From NCBI GenBank assembly GCA_903958045.1, contig CAJBRT010000158.1, forward strand, positions 1 to 54,857: a DNA stretch of 54,857 nt, given 5' to 3'. The position numbers were made by a program, and so were the translations under genes. The stretch comes from an uncultured Bacteroidota bacterium. GTDB lineage: Bacteria > Bacteroidota > Bacteroidia > Chitinophagales > Chitinophagaceae. Positions 1-7,973 of the stretch are shown piece after piece (position 1 is the first letter of the stretch; each line of letters opens with the position of its first letter). The notes beneath the pieces are model-generated. The model was not told the DNA's origin. It ran no database searches and saw only the letters and a program-made list of their open reading frames with translations.

Positions 1-135
1 AACCCTACATGTTTTTTGAGATGGTTAAATTATTGAAAAATGGGGAAATGCTAAAATTATATTTAGGGTCCGAACAAATAGGATAGGAGTATCGTTATTT
101 AGGTATAAATTGCTACTATATTAACCTCTTTTTCT

Positions 136-1503
136 ATGAATGAACAGTTGAACGCACTCAGACAGTATTTTATGTCAGGTGCTACCCAATCTTTTGCGTT
201 TAGGCTTGCCAGGCTGGAGGCCTTAAAAAAACTGGTGTTAGACCATGAAAAAGAGCTAGCACAGGCACTCCACACCGACCTTAAAAAATCGGAAGAAGAA
301 GCATGGGCCACAGAAGTAGGTTTTTTCTTAAATGAATTAAACTATGCCATCAAGCACCTAAAAAGTTGGATGCAACCAACTAGTGTGCCCACTAATTTAT
401 TAAATCAACCTTCTAGTTGTTATACCGTTCCTGAACCATTAGGTGTCGTATGTATTATTGCACCTTGGAATTATCCATTTCAACTTTTATTTACACCACT
501 GATTGGCGCGATTGCCGCAGGCAATTGCGCGGTATTAAAACCCAGTGAATTTGCAGGCGCTACTGCTGCTATCATGGGTAAAATGATTAAGCAGTTATTT
601 CCTGAAAATTACATGCTATATCTAGAGGGTGATGGTGCAGCTGTGCTACCGCCGTTATTTGAAAATTTCAGGTTCGATCATATTTTTTATACCGGCAGTA
701 CCTTTGTAGGTAAAATTATTTACAAGCAAGCCGCCGAAAAATTAGTGCCCGTAACCTTAGAGCTAGGCGGCAAAAGTCCTGCTGTACTTACTGCTGACGC
801 CAATGTGCGCGTTGCAGCGCGCCGCATTGTCAATTCTAAATTTTCCAATTGTGGTCAAATGTGCGTGGCACCAGATTATGTGCTCGTGCCTACTGCTTTA
901 AAAGATACTTTGATACAAGAACTTATTATCGCCACCAAAAAGTTTTATGGAGAAGATCCAGAAAATACAGATGGTTACGGAAAAATCATTAATGAAAAAC
1001 AGTGGCAGCGACTTGTAAGTTATTTACAAGACGGCACGGTGGTGCACGGTGGAAAATCAAATGCAGCTACTTTATATATTGAACCAACACTTTTAACAAA
1101 TGTATCTGTAGATAGTAAAGTGATGCAGGACGAAATTTTTGGTCCGATACTTCCTATACTTACCTACGATACCAACGAAGAAGCACTTGCAATTATTAAC
1201 CGCCATCCAAACCCATTGGCATTTTATGTATTTACAAACAATAGTGCTGCAGAGCAGTACTGGTTAACAAATGTTCCATCGGGAGGCGCCTGCGTTAATA
1301 ATACCAGTTGGCATTTAACCAACCACGCATTACCCTTTGGTGGCAGGGGTTTTAGCGGTATGGGTGGATATCATGGTAAATTAAGTTTTGATACTTTTTC
1401 GCATATTAAATCGGTGATGAAAACGCCTACTTGGCTCGATCCAGATTTAAAATATCCGCCGTACAAAGGCAAAGGTTGGTTGTTAAAAAAATTAATAGGT
1501 TAA
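136..1503 (+). CDS. Aldehyde dehydrogenase, class 3 (ALDH3-like)
   Basis: This 455-residue protein is an NAD(P)-dependent aldehyde dehydrogenase that oxidises aldehydes to carboxylates. The cofactor-binding motif PWNYPFQ is at residues 110-116, with Asn112 as the oxyanion residue. The general base is Glu209 in LELGGKSP. The catalytic cysteine is Cys243 in SNCGQMC. FGPILPI and a PFGGRGFSGMGGYHG segment near the C-terminus are also typical. The length fits the short class 3 family, which includes fatty and aromatic aldehyde dehydrogenases, rather than the class 1/2 enzymes of about 490 residues. The ATG at 136 gives the family-typical N-terminus. The stop codon overlaps the next start (TAATG), so translational coupling with the peroxidase gene is likely. 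The substrate cannot be read from sequence; lipid-derived aldehydes are plausible given the peroxidase partner. Bases 1-135 hold nothing I recognise. Confidence 0.93.
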   Translation: MNEQLNALRQYFMSGATQSFAFRLARLEALKKLVLDHEKELAQALHTDLKKSEEEAWATEVGFFLNELNYAIKHLKSWMQPTSVPTNLLNQPSSCYTVPEPLGVVCIIAPWNYPFQLLFTPLIGAIAAGNCAVLKPSEFAGATAAIMGKMIKQLFPENYMLYLEGDGAAVLPPLFENFRFDHIFYTGSTFVGKIIYKQAAEKLVPVTLELGGKSPAVLTADANVRVAARRIVNSKFSNCGQMCVAPDYVLVPTALKDTLIQELIIATKKFYGEDPENTDGYGKIINEKQWQRLVSYLQDGTVVHGGKSNAATLYIEPTLLTNVSVDSKVMQDEIFGPILPILTYDTNEEALAIINRHPNPLAFYVFTNNSAAEQYWLTNVPSGGACVNNTSWHLTNHALPFGGRGFSGMGGYHGKLSFDTFSHIKSVMKTPTWLDPDLKYPPYKGKGWLLKKLIG

Positions 1504-2189
1504 TGCGTACGCGTTTACAAAATATAAAATCCATAATGATAAAATTTGCAATTGTTTTTGGTGTCATTGCTGTCTCTGTATTACTCATGAAAAAGAAAGA
1601 CATGAGTTATAGGCAGTCTATGTTAAAAACCATGTATCCAGTGATTATGTTTCCTGGAAAATTATTGGGTGCTAAAAATGCGGTTCAAATCAATACAGCC
1701 GGCAAACAACCTATACAAAGTTTTTATGCACTTACTGCTGTATTAAATAATGGTGATTCAATTTCTTTTGAAACGTTTAGAGGCAAAAAAGTACTGCTTG
1801 TAAATACGGCTTCCGATTGTGGTTATACCGGCCAGTACAAAGAGCTTGAAGCGCTCTATCAGCAGTATAAAGACAATTTAGTGGTGATTGGGTTTCCTGC
1901 CAATGATTTTAAGGAGCAGGAAAAAAAATCAGATGCGGACATCGCCACTTTTTGCAAGATAAATTATGGTGTTACTTTTTTACTCATGCGCAAAGGTTCT
2001 GTGGTAAAGGGTTCTGAGCAGCAAAGTGTGTATCAGTGGTTGTCAAATACAGCTGCTAACGGTTGGTGCAGTAAAGCACCCGTTTGGAATTTTTGTAAAT
2101 ACCTAGTAAATGAAGATGGCGTATTAACAGCTTACTTTCCGCAAACAGTGTCTCCACTAGATGCAGTTGTTACGGAGCAGTTACAATAA
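1503..2189 (+). CDS. Membrane-anchored glutathione peroxidase-like thiol peroxidase
   Basis: This 228-residue protein starts at the ATG that shares its A with the upstream stop; an ATG at 1536 would give 217 residues. One hydrophobic segment (about residues 12-29) suggests membrane anchoring or export. The GPx fold follows: peroxidatic Cys106 in ASDCGYTGQY, the active-site Gln139 in a KEQEK context, Cys151 in ATFCKINYGVTF (the resolving cysteine in thioredoxin-dependent GPx enzymes), and Trp195-Asn196 in VWNFCKYLV. The family motif FPCNQF reads FPANDF here, so its cysteine is missing. It probably reduces lipid or other hydroperoxides using thioredoxin-like donors, cysteine GPx being usual in bacteria. 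Pairing with an aldehyde dehydrogenase suggests detoxification of lipid peroxidation products (inference). The gene ends only nine bases from convergent dusB, and I see no terminator hairpin between them. Confidence 0.88.
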   Translation: MRTRLQNIKSIMIKFAIVFGVIAVSVLLMKKKDMSYRQSMLKTMYPVIMFPGKLLGAKNAVQINTAGKQPIQSFYALTAVLNNGDSISFETFRGKKVLLVNTASDCGYTGQYKELEALYQQYKDNLVVIGFPANDFKEQEKKSDADIATFCKINYGVTFLLMRKGSVVKGSEQQSVYQWLSNTAANGWCSKAPVWNFCKYLVNEDGVLTAYFPQTVSPLDAVVTEQLQ

Positions 2190-2198
2190 AGAAAATGA

Positions 2199-3236
2199 TT
2201 ACAGCGGACAGTTTTCGTGGTAGTTGATTAATTCTATAGGCGCTCTTTCTACAATAAAGTCTTTGTATACTTCTGCAATTTCGTTGAGTACTTCTTCTAC
2301 ACCTTCACTTTCTTTGATGGTGACCAGTTTATTTCTGTAATCTTTAATGCCCGGTAATCCTTTTAAATAGTTGGCGTAATGTCTTCTCATTTCATTGATG
2401 CCCACTACCGGACCTTTCCACGCCACCGACTGAATTAAATGTTGTCTGCAAACCGCTACACGCTCCGCCACGGTTGGCGCTGCCATCATTTCACCGGTTT
2501 TAATATAGTGCTTGATTTCTCTAAAAATCCATGGATATCCAATCGCTGCTCTCCCAATCATAACACCATCTACGCCATATTTATTTTTATAGGCCACTGC
2601 TTTTTGTGGACTATCAATATCTCCATTTCCAAAAATAGGAATATGAATGCGTGGGTTATTTTTCACTTTCGCGATTAAAGTCCAATCGGCTTCACCTTTA
2701 TACATTTGTGCGCGGGTACGTCCGTGAATACTAAGTGCTTTAATGCCCACGTCTTGTAAACGCTCTGCTACTTCTTCAATATTTTTACTGTCTTCATCCC
2801 AACCCAGTCTTGTTTTTACAGTTACAGGTAATTTAGTAGCCTTCACTACCGCAGACGTTAAGCGTACCATTAAATCAAGGTCTTTTAAAACACCTGCACC
2901 TGCTCCTTTTCCTGCCACTTTTTTTACAGGACAACCAAAATTAATATCTAATAAATCGGGGTTGGTAACATCTACAATTTTAGCAGCAAGCGCTAAACTA
3001 TCTTCATCCCCGCCAAATATTTGAATACCTACCGGTCTTTCGTAATCAAAAATATCTAGCTTTTTACGGCTTTTAATAGCGTCTCTAATAAGCCCTTCGC
3101 TACTAATAAATTCGGTGTACATTAAATCTGCCCCGTTTTCTTTACAAACCACTCGAAAGGGGGGATCACTCACATCTTCCATGGGTGCTAGCAAAAGCGG
3201 AAAATCGGGGAGTTCTATTGTATCAATTTTAACCAT
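2199..3236 (-). CDS. dusB: tRNA-dihydrouridine synthase DusB
   Basis: This 345-residue flavoenzyme reduces specific uridines in the tRNA D-loop to dihydrouridine, using FMN and NADPH. The FMN-binding start LLAPMEDVSDPPFR is at residues 14-28. The catalytic Cys102 lies in NFGCPVKKVAGKGAG. VTVKTRLGW, SIHGRTRAQMYKG, FGNGDI and VMIGRAAIGYPWIF follow in the order expected for the TIM barrel. The C-terminal helical tRNA-binding domain is present, so the gene looks complete. The ATG at 3236 gives a normal N-terminus. It is divergent from the CPBP protease gene across about 106 bases. A TAAATTTG box on the minus strand at 3317-3324 is a possible -7 element, but the -33 partner is poorly spaced. Confidence 0.95.
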   Translation of the reverse strand: MVKIDTIELPDFPLLLAPMEDVSDPPFRVVCKENGADLMYTEFISSEGLIRDAIKSRKKLDIFDYERPVGIQIFGGDEDSLALAAKIVDVTNPDLLDINFGCPVKKVAGKGAGAGVLKDLDLMVRLTSAVVKATKLPVTVKTRLGWDEDSKNIEEVAERLQDVGIKALSIHGRTRAQMYKGEADWTLIAKVKNNPRIHIPIFGNGDIDSPQKAVAYKNKYGVDGVMIGRAAIGYPWIFREIKHYIKTGEMMAAPTVAERVAVCRQHLIQSVAWKGPVVGINEMRRHYANYLKGLPGIKDYRNKLVTIKESEGVEEVLNEIAEVYKDFIVERAPIELINYHENCPL

Positions 3237-3342
3237 GGTCTTTAATTATTTATCCGCTTTTTGTTACAACCGCTTCAAGTGTTATCTTAGTTCTCTTAAC
3301 AAATACTACGGCGGCACAAATTTACAAGCTTATTTTTCAACC

Positions 3343-4245
3343 ATGAAACAAACCTATAGTTATCCTGTTCAATTTATTTTTTTAATGGGGCTTTTAGGCG
3401 TATTTATGATTGTAGGCACCTTTTTGTTAACCCTTGTTGGGAGTCAACTGCTACATTGTAAATTATTAGAAGTGCCAGCGCTACTAAATTTGCCAGCCAA
3501 TGCAGGTATGTCTAAAATCCTCAATTTAGGCGCTACCTTCATTGCCTTTGTGTTTCCGGCGATCCTATTTACCCGCATCAATAAAAAAGATGCACAAACA
3601 ACTGTTGAGGCCCTTGGTTTTTCTAAAATAGGGGGTTCAAAATTAGTATTGTATACGGTTTTGATTTCGTTTGGAGGGGTTATGCTCAGCGGCTCACTTG
3701 CAGAAGTTAACCAGCATATTTATTTACCTGAACGATTATTGGAACAAGCAAAAGCTTTAGAGCAAACCTATAAAACACTGATGCTTAATATGGCGCGCAT
3801 GGATAGTGTGCTAGATTATATAACAGCTCTTTTTGTAATGGCTTTAGCGCCTGCTATTTTTGAAGAAATACTATTTAGATCTACTATTCAACCCCTATTT
3901 ATTGGTTGGACAAAAAATGTTTGGGTAGGTATCATTATTACAAGTATTTTTTTTAGCGCGATACATTTTTCTTTTTTTGGTTTTTTATCCAGAACAGCAC
4001 TAGGCATTGTGCTTGGGCTACTTTTTTATCATACTAAAAATATTTGGCTCAGTATTTTAATGCACTTTTTAAATAATGGACTCATTGTCACGCAGCTATA
4101 TATCGTTACATTACAAGGCAAATCACTAGAAAAGGCTATGGATGAAAATCTTTCTATTTGGGCTGGACTTAATGGGCTCATGATATTATGGTTTTCATTC
4201 AATGCGCTTAAAAAGTATAGCGCTACATTGGTTAAACCGTTGTAA
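3343..4245 (+). CDS. CPBP family intramembrane glutamic endopeptidase (CAAX/Abi type)
   Basis: A 300-residue polytopic membrane protein of the CPBP (Abi, CaaX protease and bacteriocin-processing) family. The family motifs are intact: EExxxR at residues 174-179 (FEEILFR), FSAIHF with His208, and HFLNN at 241-245. At least seven hydrophobic segments are visible. The family includes Rce1-type proteases and bacteriocin-processing or immunity proteins; the substrate here is unknown. I take the ATG at 3343 because earlier in-frame starts lie inside dusB on the other strand and would add a charged non-homologous leader. It opens a plus-strand run with DUF2007, cdsA and psd, with a 41-base gap to the next gene. 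The context suggests envelope maintenance (inference). Confidence 0.88.
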   Translation: MKQTYSYPVQFIFLMGLLGVFMIVGTFLLTLVGSQLLHCKLLEVPALLNLPANAGMSKILNLGATFIAFVFPAILFTRINKKDAQTTVEALGFSKIGGSKLVLYTVLISFGGVMLSGSLAEVNQHIYLPERLLEQAKALEQTYKTLMLNMARMDSVLDYITALFVMALAPAIFEEILFRSTIQPLFIGWTKNVWVGIIITSIFFSAIHFSFFGFLSRTALGIVLGLLFYHTKNIWLSILMHFLNNGLIVTQLYIVTLQGKSLEKAMDENLSIWAGLNGLMILWFSFNALKKYSATLVKPL

Positions 4246-4286
4246 CTTCACAATTGTAATCGTTCATATTTAATGTATCATTCATT

Positions 4287-4505
4287 ATGTCTTGGGAAAA
4301 AATATTTAGTACGCGTGTTTTTGCAGAAGCTTCCATTATCGAAGGCTTACTCGCGGAAAATGATGTGCCTGTGCAACTATTAAATAAACAAGATAGTAGC
4401 TATCCAATGTTTGGTGACATACAACTTTATGTACCGCATGACATGGTAGCGTTTGCAAGAGTATTGATTGATCAACAGTCCGAACATTTAGACTTTACCG
4501 TATAA
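4287..4505 (+). CDS. DUF2007-type small protein (putative signal transducing protein)
   Basis: A 72-residue soluble protein with the pattern of the DUF2007 family. It opens with an FSTRVFAEASIIEGLLAENDV stretch (given here only as its core, residues 7-27), then a short beta hairpin (GDIQLYVP, 44-51), and ends with VAFARVLIDQQ. The fold is small alpha/beta and resembles an ACT or PII-like half. No catalytic residue is evident and its biochemical role is unknown. It lies seven bases upstream of cdsA, so cotranslation with phospholipid synthesis genes is likely. The identification is from overall pattern and length rather than a diagnostic motif. Confidence 0.7.
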   Translation: MSWEKIFSTRVFAEASIIEGLLAENDVPVQLLNKQDSSYPMFGDIQLYVPHDMVAFARVLIDQQSEHLDFTV

Positions 4506-4512
4506 TATTTGT

Positions 4513-5205
4513 ATGGCACTTGATATTCAAACATTTAGAACAAGGGCGCTATCAGCTATTATTTTTGTTGTGGTGATGCTAGGTGCTATTTTTTACAGCA
4601 TCGATAGTTTTATCATACTTTTTTCAATTGTGCATACGGGTTGCTATATCGAGTATAGCAAACTCATAAAAAAAACACCCACCATTACAACTACTCAAGC
4701 AAAGGTTTTATATAACTTGTTTGGACTTGCATACATAACTACTAGCTTTTTTGCTATCATGCATTTAGCATCTGCGCATTGGGTTACTGTTTTAGGTACT
4801 ACAACGTATTATGTGTTGCCCATGCTTGTTATTATAAGTATTTGGATCAATGATACCATGGCTTATATAGTAGGTTCTTTTATTGGGAAAACGCCACTTT
4901 CGGTGGTGTCTCCTAAAAAAACATGGGAGGGAACCATTGGTGGCGCACTACTTGCGGTGGTAGCAGTGGTAATATTAGGAAGGTTTTTAACAGGGCTCTC
5001 TTATCAAACGCTCGTGATTGTGAGCGCTTCGTCTGCCATTATGGGCACAATAGGGGATCTAATAGAAAGTAAGTTTAAAAGAATGGCTGGCGTTAAAGAT
5101 AGTGGCCGTATTATGCCAGGGCATGGTGGTTTTTTTGACCGTTTCGACTCTTTATTATTAGCAGGCCCTTGTGTTTGGCTACTGCTAACACTTTTTGCGC
5201 AATAG
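4513..5205 (+). CDS. cdsA: Phosphatidate cytidylyltransferase
   Basis: CDP-diacylglycerol synthase, 230 residues. It makes CDP-diacylglycerol from phosphatidate and CTP in the inner membrane, the branch-point precursor of phosphatidylserine/ethanolamine and phosphatidylglycerol. The family signature is intact near the C-terminus: residues from about 181 to 217 include GDLIESKFKRMAGVKDSG, then MPGHGGFFDRFDSLL. Upstream is the conserved SPKKTWEGTIGG. Several hydrophobic helices fill the rest. It is shorter than E. coli CdsA (about 285 residues), lacking some N-terminal membrane helices, as is common in this phylum. It is followed after 34 bases by psd, which acts two steps further down the same pathway. 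No phosphatidylserine synthase gene lies in the window. Confidence 0.95.
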   Translation: MALDIQTFRTRALSAIIFVVVMLGAIFYSIDSFIILFSIVHTGCYIEYSKLIKKTPTITTTQAKVLYNLFGLAYITTSFFAIMHLASAHWVTVLGTTTYYVLPMLVIISIWINDTMAYIVGSFIGKTPLSVVSPKKTWEGTIGGALLAVVAVVILGRFLTGLSYQTLVIVSASSAIMGTIGDLIESKFKRMAGVKDSGRIMPGHGGFFDRFDSLLLAGPCVWLLLTLFAQ

Positions 5206-5222
5206 ATTTTACTTTACATTTG
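5194..5222 (+). promoter_or_regulatory. Possible promoter for psd inside the end of cdsA
   Basis: A TTTG at 5194-5197 and TACATTTG at 5215-5222, separated by 17 bases, match the Bacteroidota -33/-7 pattern (TTG then TAnnTTTG). The -7 box lies about 18 bases before the psd ATG at 5240, which predicts a very short leader. The -33 box overlaps the last cdsA codons. This could let psd be transcribed separately from the cdsA operon. It is a motif match only. Confidence 0.4.
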
Positions 5223-5239
5223 CAACTCAAATCATAATT

Positions 5240-5899
5240 ATGACAATTCACCGCGAAGGTTTCCGCACCATTGGTATTACTGCCCTCATTTTTGGTATTA
5301 TCAATTTGATTTCCATTTCTTACTTAGGAACCTGTTGCCCTAGATTAGCGGGTGCCATTTTTGGCCTAACGCTTTTCTTCTTTTTGTTTATCATTTCATT
5401 TTTTAGAATTCCCAATAGAACATTAACCATCAACGACAATCAAATTATTTGTCCTGCAGATGGTAAAGTAGTAGTGATTGAAGAAATTACAGATGTAGAA
5501 TATTTCAAAGACAAACGCATTCAGGTGAGTGTGTTTATGAGCCCTGCAAATGTGCACGTGAACAGAAATCCAATGAGCGGTAAAGTGGTATATAACCAGT
5601 ACCACAAAGGAAAGTACCTGGTTGCATGGCATCCAAAATCTTCTACCGAAAATGAAAGATGGAGCGTAGCTGTCGAAAATAACCACGGTACTATTTTATA
5701 CAAACAAATTGCTGGTGCACTTGCAAAACGTATTTGTAATTATACCACAGTAGGTCAAGAAGTAAAGCAAACCGAGGAGTACGGCTTTATTAAATTTGGT
5801 AGCAGGGTGGATATTTTATTACCTGTTGGCACTAAAATTAATGTTGCACTCAATGAGGTGGTAAAAGGCGGTGTAACCGTTCTTGCTACTTGGGCTTAA
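5240..5899 (+). CDS. psd: Phosphatidylserine decarboxylase proenzyme, short form
   Basis: A 219-residue pyruvoyl-dependent enzyme that decarboxylates phosphatidylserine to phosphatidylethanolamine at the inner membrane. Two N-terminal hydrophobic segments (about 10-28 and 36-56) anchor it. CPADGKVV (71-78), VFMSPANVHVNRNP (98-111, with His106) and ENNHG (146-150) are conserved. Self-cleavage should occur at Gly187-Ser188 in YGFIKFGSRVDI, where Ser188 becomes the pyruvoyl group. FGSR instead of the LGST of E. coli is normal for this short type. The ATG at 5240 is chosen because the upstream in-frame codons overlap cdsA and precede the promoter-like box. It completes the cdsA-psd lipid cluster. 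Confidence 0.94.
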   Translation: MTIHREGFRTIGITALIFGIINLISISYLGTCCPRLAGAIFGLTLFFFLFIISFFRIPNRTLTINDNQIICPADGKVVVIEEITDVEYFKDKRIQVSVFMSPANVHVNRNPMSGKVVYNQYHKGKYLVAWHPKSSTENERWSVAVENNHGTILYKQIAGALAKRICNYTTVGQEVKQTEEYGFIKFGSRVDILLPVGTKINVALNEVVKGGVTVLATWA

Positions 5900-5913
5900 T
5901 ACGAATTACCTTT

Positions 5914-6612
5914 TTATAAATCGCCTAATTGAGGCCTTAGCACAATGTCTTCGGCAACGGCTGCATCAGATAAGGAAGCAGCAGCCACAATCATTGTAGC
6001 AACATCACTTGCTTCCATAATTCTTTTAGGGTCTACGCCCGATCCGTCCCAACTGGCCGTATAAACAGCCCCAGGATAAACGCCCGTAACTTTTATGCTG
6101 TGTGGCTTTAATTCTTCGCGTAAATTTTTTGTAAATCCAGCAAGTGCAAATTTGCTGATACTATAACTACCCCCATTGGCATAAGCATGAAGTGATGCGA
6201 TCGAGCAAATATTAAAAATATGTCCTTTTTTAGCGGACATCATAGGCGCAAGCAAAGCTCTTGTTAAATGATAAGCGCTGTACAAATTGCTTTCGATCAT
6301 CGTTGCAAGTGTGCCAGGTGCTTCGTTATAAATACTGCCGGGTACAAAATGTCCTGCATTATTAATAAGGATATCGGGCGTTCCTTTTTCTAAGCACCAA
6401 GCCGCAAAAGCATACACATCCGCTTCGTTAGACATATCGGTAGGCCTTGCTTTAATGGTAGCATCCGGGTAAGCAGTTTGTAATGCAGCAACGGTGTCAT
6501 ATAAAGCCGTTTCACCTCTACTACAAAGTAAAAGGGTGTACCCTTTTTGTGCGAATGCAGTCGCTACTGCTTTTCCAATGCCTTTTGAGGCGCCTGTAAT
6601 TACAACTATCAT
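5914..6612 (-). CDS. Short-chain dehydrogenase/reductase (SDR)
   Basis: A classical SDR of 232 residues with a Rossmann fold. TGASKGIG (residues 6-13) binds NAD(P). NNAG is at 84-87. The catalytic set is Ser137, Tyr150 and Lys154 (YSISK). The substrate is unknown; such proteins act on alcohols, sugars or acyl carriers. The ATG at 6612 starts directly before the first beta strand. An ATG at 6627 adds five residues and is also possible. Starts farther upstream would enter the divergent phosphatase gene. The 3' end faces psd with only 14 bases between, and no terminator is seen there. Confidence 0.9.
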   Translation of the reverse strand: MIVVITGASKGIGKAVATAFAQKGYTLLLCSRGETALYDTVAALQTAYPDATIKARPTDMSNEADVYAFAAWCLEKGTPDILINNAGHFVPGSIYNEAPGTLATMIESNLYSAYHLTRALLAPMMSAKKGHIFNICSIASLHAYANGGSYSISKFALAGFTKNLREELKPHSIKVTGVYPGAVYTASWDGSGVDPKRIMEASDVATMIVAAASLSDAAVAEDIVLRPQLGDL

Positions 6613-6648
6613 ACTACGAAGTAACATATTTTTTGGGTAAAACTGCTT

Positions 6649-6656
6649 TAACTTTG
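6649..6656 (+). promoter_or_regulatory. TAnnTTTG -7 box abutting the YjjG-type start codon
   Basis: TAACTTTG ends four bases before the ATG at 6661, a perfect match to the Bacteroidota -7 consensus. The nearest TTTG upstream (6632-6635) is only 13 bases away, shorter than the usual 17-21, so the -33 element is weak. If functional, the transcript would begin at or next to the start codon, giving a leaderless or nearly leaderless message. Confidence 0.4.
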
Positions 6657-6660
6657 CCAC

Positions 6661-7356
6661 ATGAAATACCAACATCTTTTCTTTGACCTAGATCATACCC
6701 TTTGGGATTTTGAAACCAACGCCAAAGAAAGCCTACACGACCTATATGCAGCGCACAACTTGGCAGGCAGAGGTGTAGATAGCTTTGATCATTTTTTTGA
6801 TCATTATAGTGCACACAATCACCGCTTATGGGATAGGTATACCAAGGGTTTTATTAAACAGGAAGAATTAAAGTGGAAGCGGATGTGGTTGGCGCTTTTA
6901 GAATATAAAATAGCAGATGAAACATTATCTAAGCAAATGTCACTCGACTTTTTAGAAATACTCCCAACTAAAAAATCATTGTTTGAAGGCACTACAGAGC
7001 TACTCACTTATTTACAAGAGAAAGGGTATCAGATGCACCTTGTTACCAATGGTTTTGAAAATGTGCAACACCAAAAAATTAAACACGCTGGACTCGCGCC
7101 ATATTTTGGGGCTGTTATTACCTCAGAAGCAAGTAATAGTCTAAAACCCAATAAAGAAATATTTGATTATGCATTTGCAAAAACTGGCGCTACTGCTAGT
7201 AATAGTATGATGATTGGTGATAACCAAGACGCAGATATTAAAGGAGGTATGAACGCTGGAATGGATACCATTTTTGTAAATCATATTGGCGCCACCCCAC
7301 ATGTACTTGCCACGCACGAAGTTTTTGATTTAGCATCTATTACGAAACTTTTGTAA
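6661..7356 (+). CDS. yjjG: HAD hydrolase, YjjG-type nucleotidase
   Basis: A 231-residue HAD-superfamily phosphatase close to the YjjG pyrimidine 5'-nucleotidase family (house-cleaning of non-canonical nucleotides). Motif I is FFDLDHTLWDFE, with nucleophile Asp9 and acid/base Asp11. Motif II is HLVTNG. The motif III lysine is in NSLKPNKEIF. Motif IV is MIGDNQDADIKGG. The helical cap between motifs I and II is of the C1 type. The length and the HTLWDFE signature favour YjjG over phosphoglycolate phosphatase. It is divergent from the SDR gene and ends just before a strong bidirectional terminator. Confidence 0.88.
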   Translation: MKYQHLFFDLDHTLWDFETNAKESLHDLYAAHNLAGRGVDSFDHFFDHYSAHNHRLWDRYTKGFIKQEELKWKRMWLALLEYKIADETLSKQMSLDFLEILPTKKSLFEGTTELLTYLQEKGYQMHLVTNGFENVQHQKIKHAGLAPYFGAVITSEASNSLKPNKEIFDYAFAKTGATASNSMMIGDNQDADIKGGMNAGMDTIFVNHIGATPHVLATHEVFDLASITKLL

Positions 7357-7370
7357 AACCATATATCAAT

Positions 7371-7402
7371 AAAAAAGCCGCTAACATGTTAGCGGCTTTT
7401 TT
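7371..7402. terminator. Bidirectional rho-independent terminator
   Basis: A perfect 20-bp palindrome (GCCGCTAACATGTTAGCGGC) is flanked by six A on the left and six T on the right. It reads as a GC-rich stem followed by a U tract on both strands. It lies 14 bases after the phosphatase stop and 18 bases beyond the end of the convergent Cys/Lys-rich gene, so it can end transcription from both sides, including the long efflux operon. Confidence 0.92.
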
Positions 7403-7420
7403 GTATCGTAGTTTGTAAAA

Positions 7421-7606
7421 TTATTTTTTTACAACGCTTGCAGTTTTAGGGTCTTTCTTGCATTTTTTGCAATCTTTCTTGCAGTCTTTACCACAAGCTT
7501 TTTTCTCTTCTTTTTTGCATTTAGTGCAATCTTTTTTACCGTCACATGCAAATACAGCACCAGTAGTTAGTAAAGCTGCTACAGCAAGCATCATTATTTT
7601 TTTCAT
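7421..7606 (-). CDS. Secreted Cys/Lys-rich small protein
   Basis: A 61-residue protein with a signal peptide (residues 1-20, MKKIMMLAVAALLTTGAVFA) and a mature part made mostly of Lys, Cys and Asp/Glu. Seven cysteines occur in short spacings such as DCTKCKK, ACGKDC and DCKKCKK. Cleavage could be by signal peptidase I after Ala20. The Cys21 position makes a lipoprotein conceivable, but Phe at -2 is atypical for a lipobox. The pattern suggests metal or heme binding in the periplasm, but I do not recognise a named family. The ATG at 7606 is chosen because it directly starts the signal peptide; longer in-frame starts enter the preceding gene. It is the last gene before the bidirectional terminator. 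Confidence 0.72.
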   Translation of the reverse strand: MKKIMMLAVAALLTTGAVFACDGKKDCTKCKKEEKKACGKDCKKDCKKCKKDPKTASVVKK

Positions 7607-7685
7607 AAAAAGTGTTTTAGTGTTTTTGGAATTGACTATAAAGTTATACAAAATTGGAGATTTGGCCACTGGTTTTATGTTAAAA

Positions 7686-7964
7686 TCACCATTTTTCGTC
7701 GTCCGGAATGGTAGAAGGGTCCATTTTGTACTTTTCCCTAGAAGCTTTAGCCGCCGCAATGCGCTCTATAATGAGGGCAGCTATAATATTGGCGGCGTCT
7801 ACACCCTTATTTTCAGCTAGCAATTGACTCAGTTTTTTCTCGCTCACGTCTAGGCGGTACAGCACCAGTAATAGTTTTTTAAAGTCTTGGGTAATCCATT
7901 CGTTGATGAGCTTTGTTAAGGCCGATGGGTCCAGTTTTTCTATGGTTTCGAGGCTTAGTTCCAT
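7686..7964 (-). CDS. Small helical protein, function unknown
   Basis: A 92-residue protein with no signal peptide or membrane segment. It is predicted by eye to be almost entirely helical: LSLETIEKLDPSALTKLINE is at 3-22 and a second helix runs from about 28 to 75. The C-terminus is polar (STIPDDEKW). I do not recognise a family. It is separated from the TIGR02757 gene by nine bases and probably cotranscribed with it. The tight spacing and ordinary codon use support a real gene. Confidence 0.65.
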   Translation of the reverse strand: MELSLETIEKLDPSALTKLINEWITQDFKKLLLVLYRLDVSEKKLSQLLAENKGVDAANIIAALIIERIAAAKASREKYKMDPSTIPDDEKW

Positions 7965-7973
7965 ACTATTAAA

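Noticed and set aside
1431..1502. In-frame ATG 72 bases upstream of the peroxidase start
   Set aside because: It lies within the aldehyde dehydrogenase and adds a basic leader that would disrupt the N-terminal membrane anchor; the TAATG junction start is more natural.
3317..3352. Promoter for dusB (TAAATTTG with a distant TTTG)
   Set aside because: The -7 box matches, but the nearest TTTG is 24 bases away, outside the usual spacing, so I did not list it as a feature.
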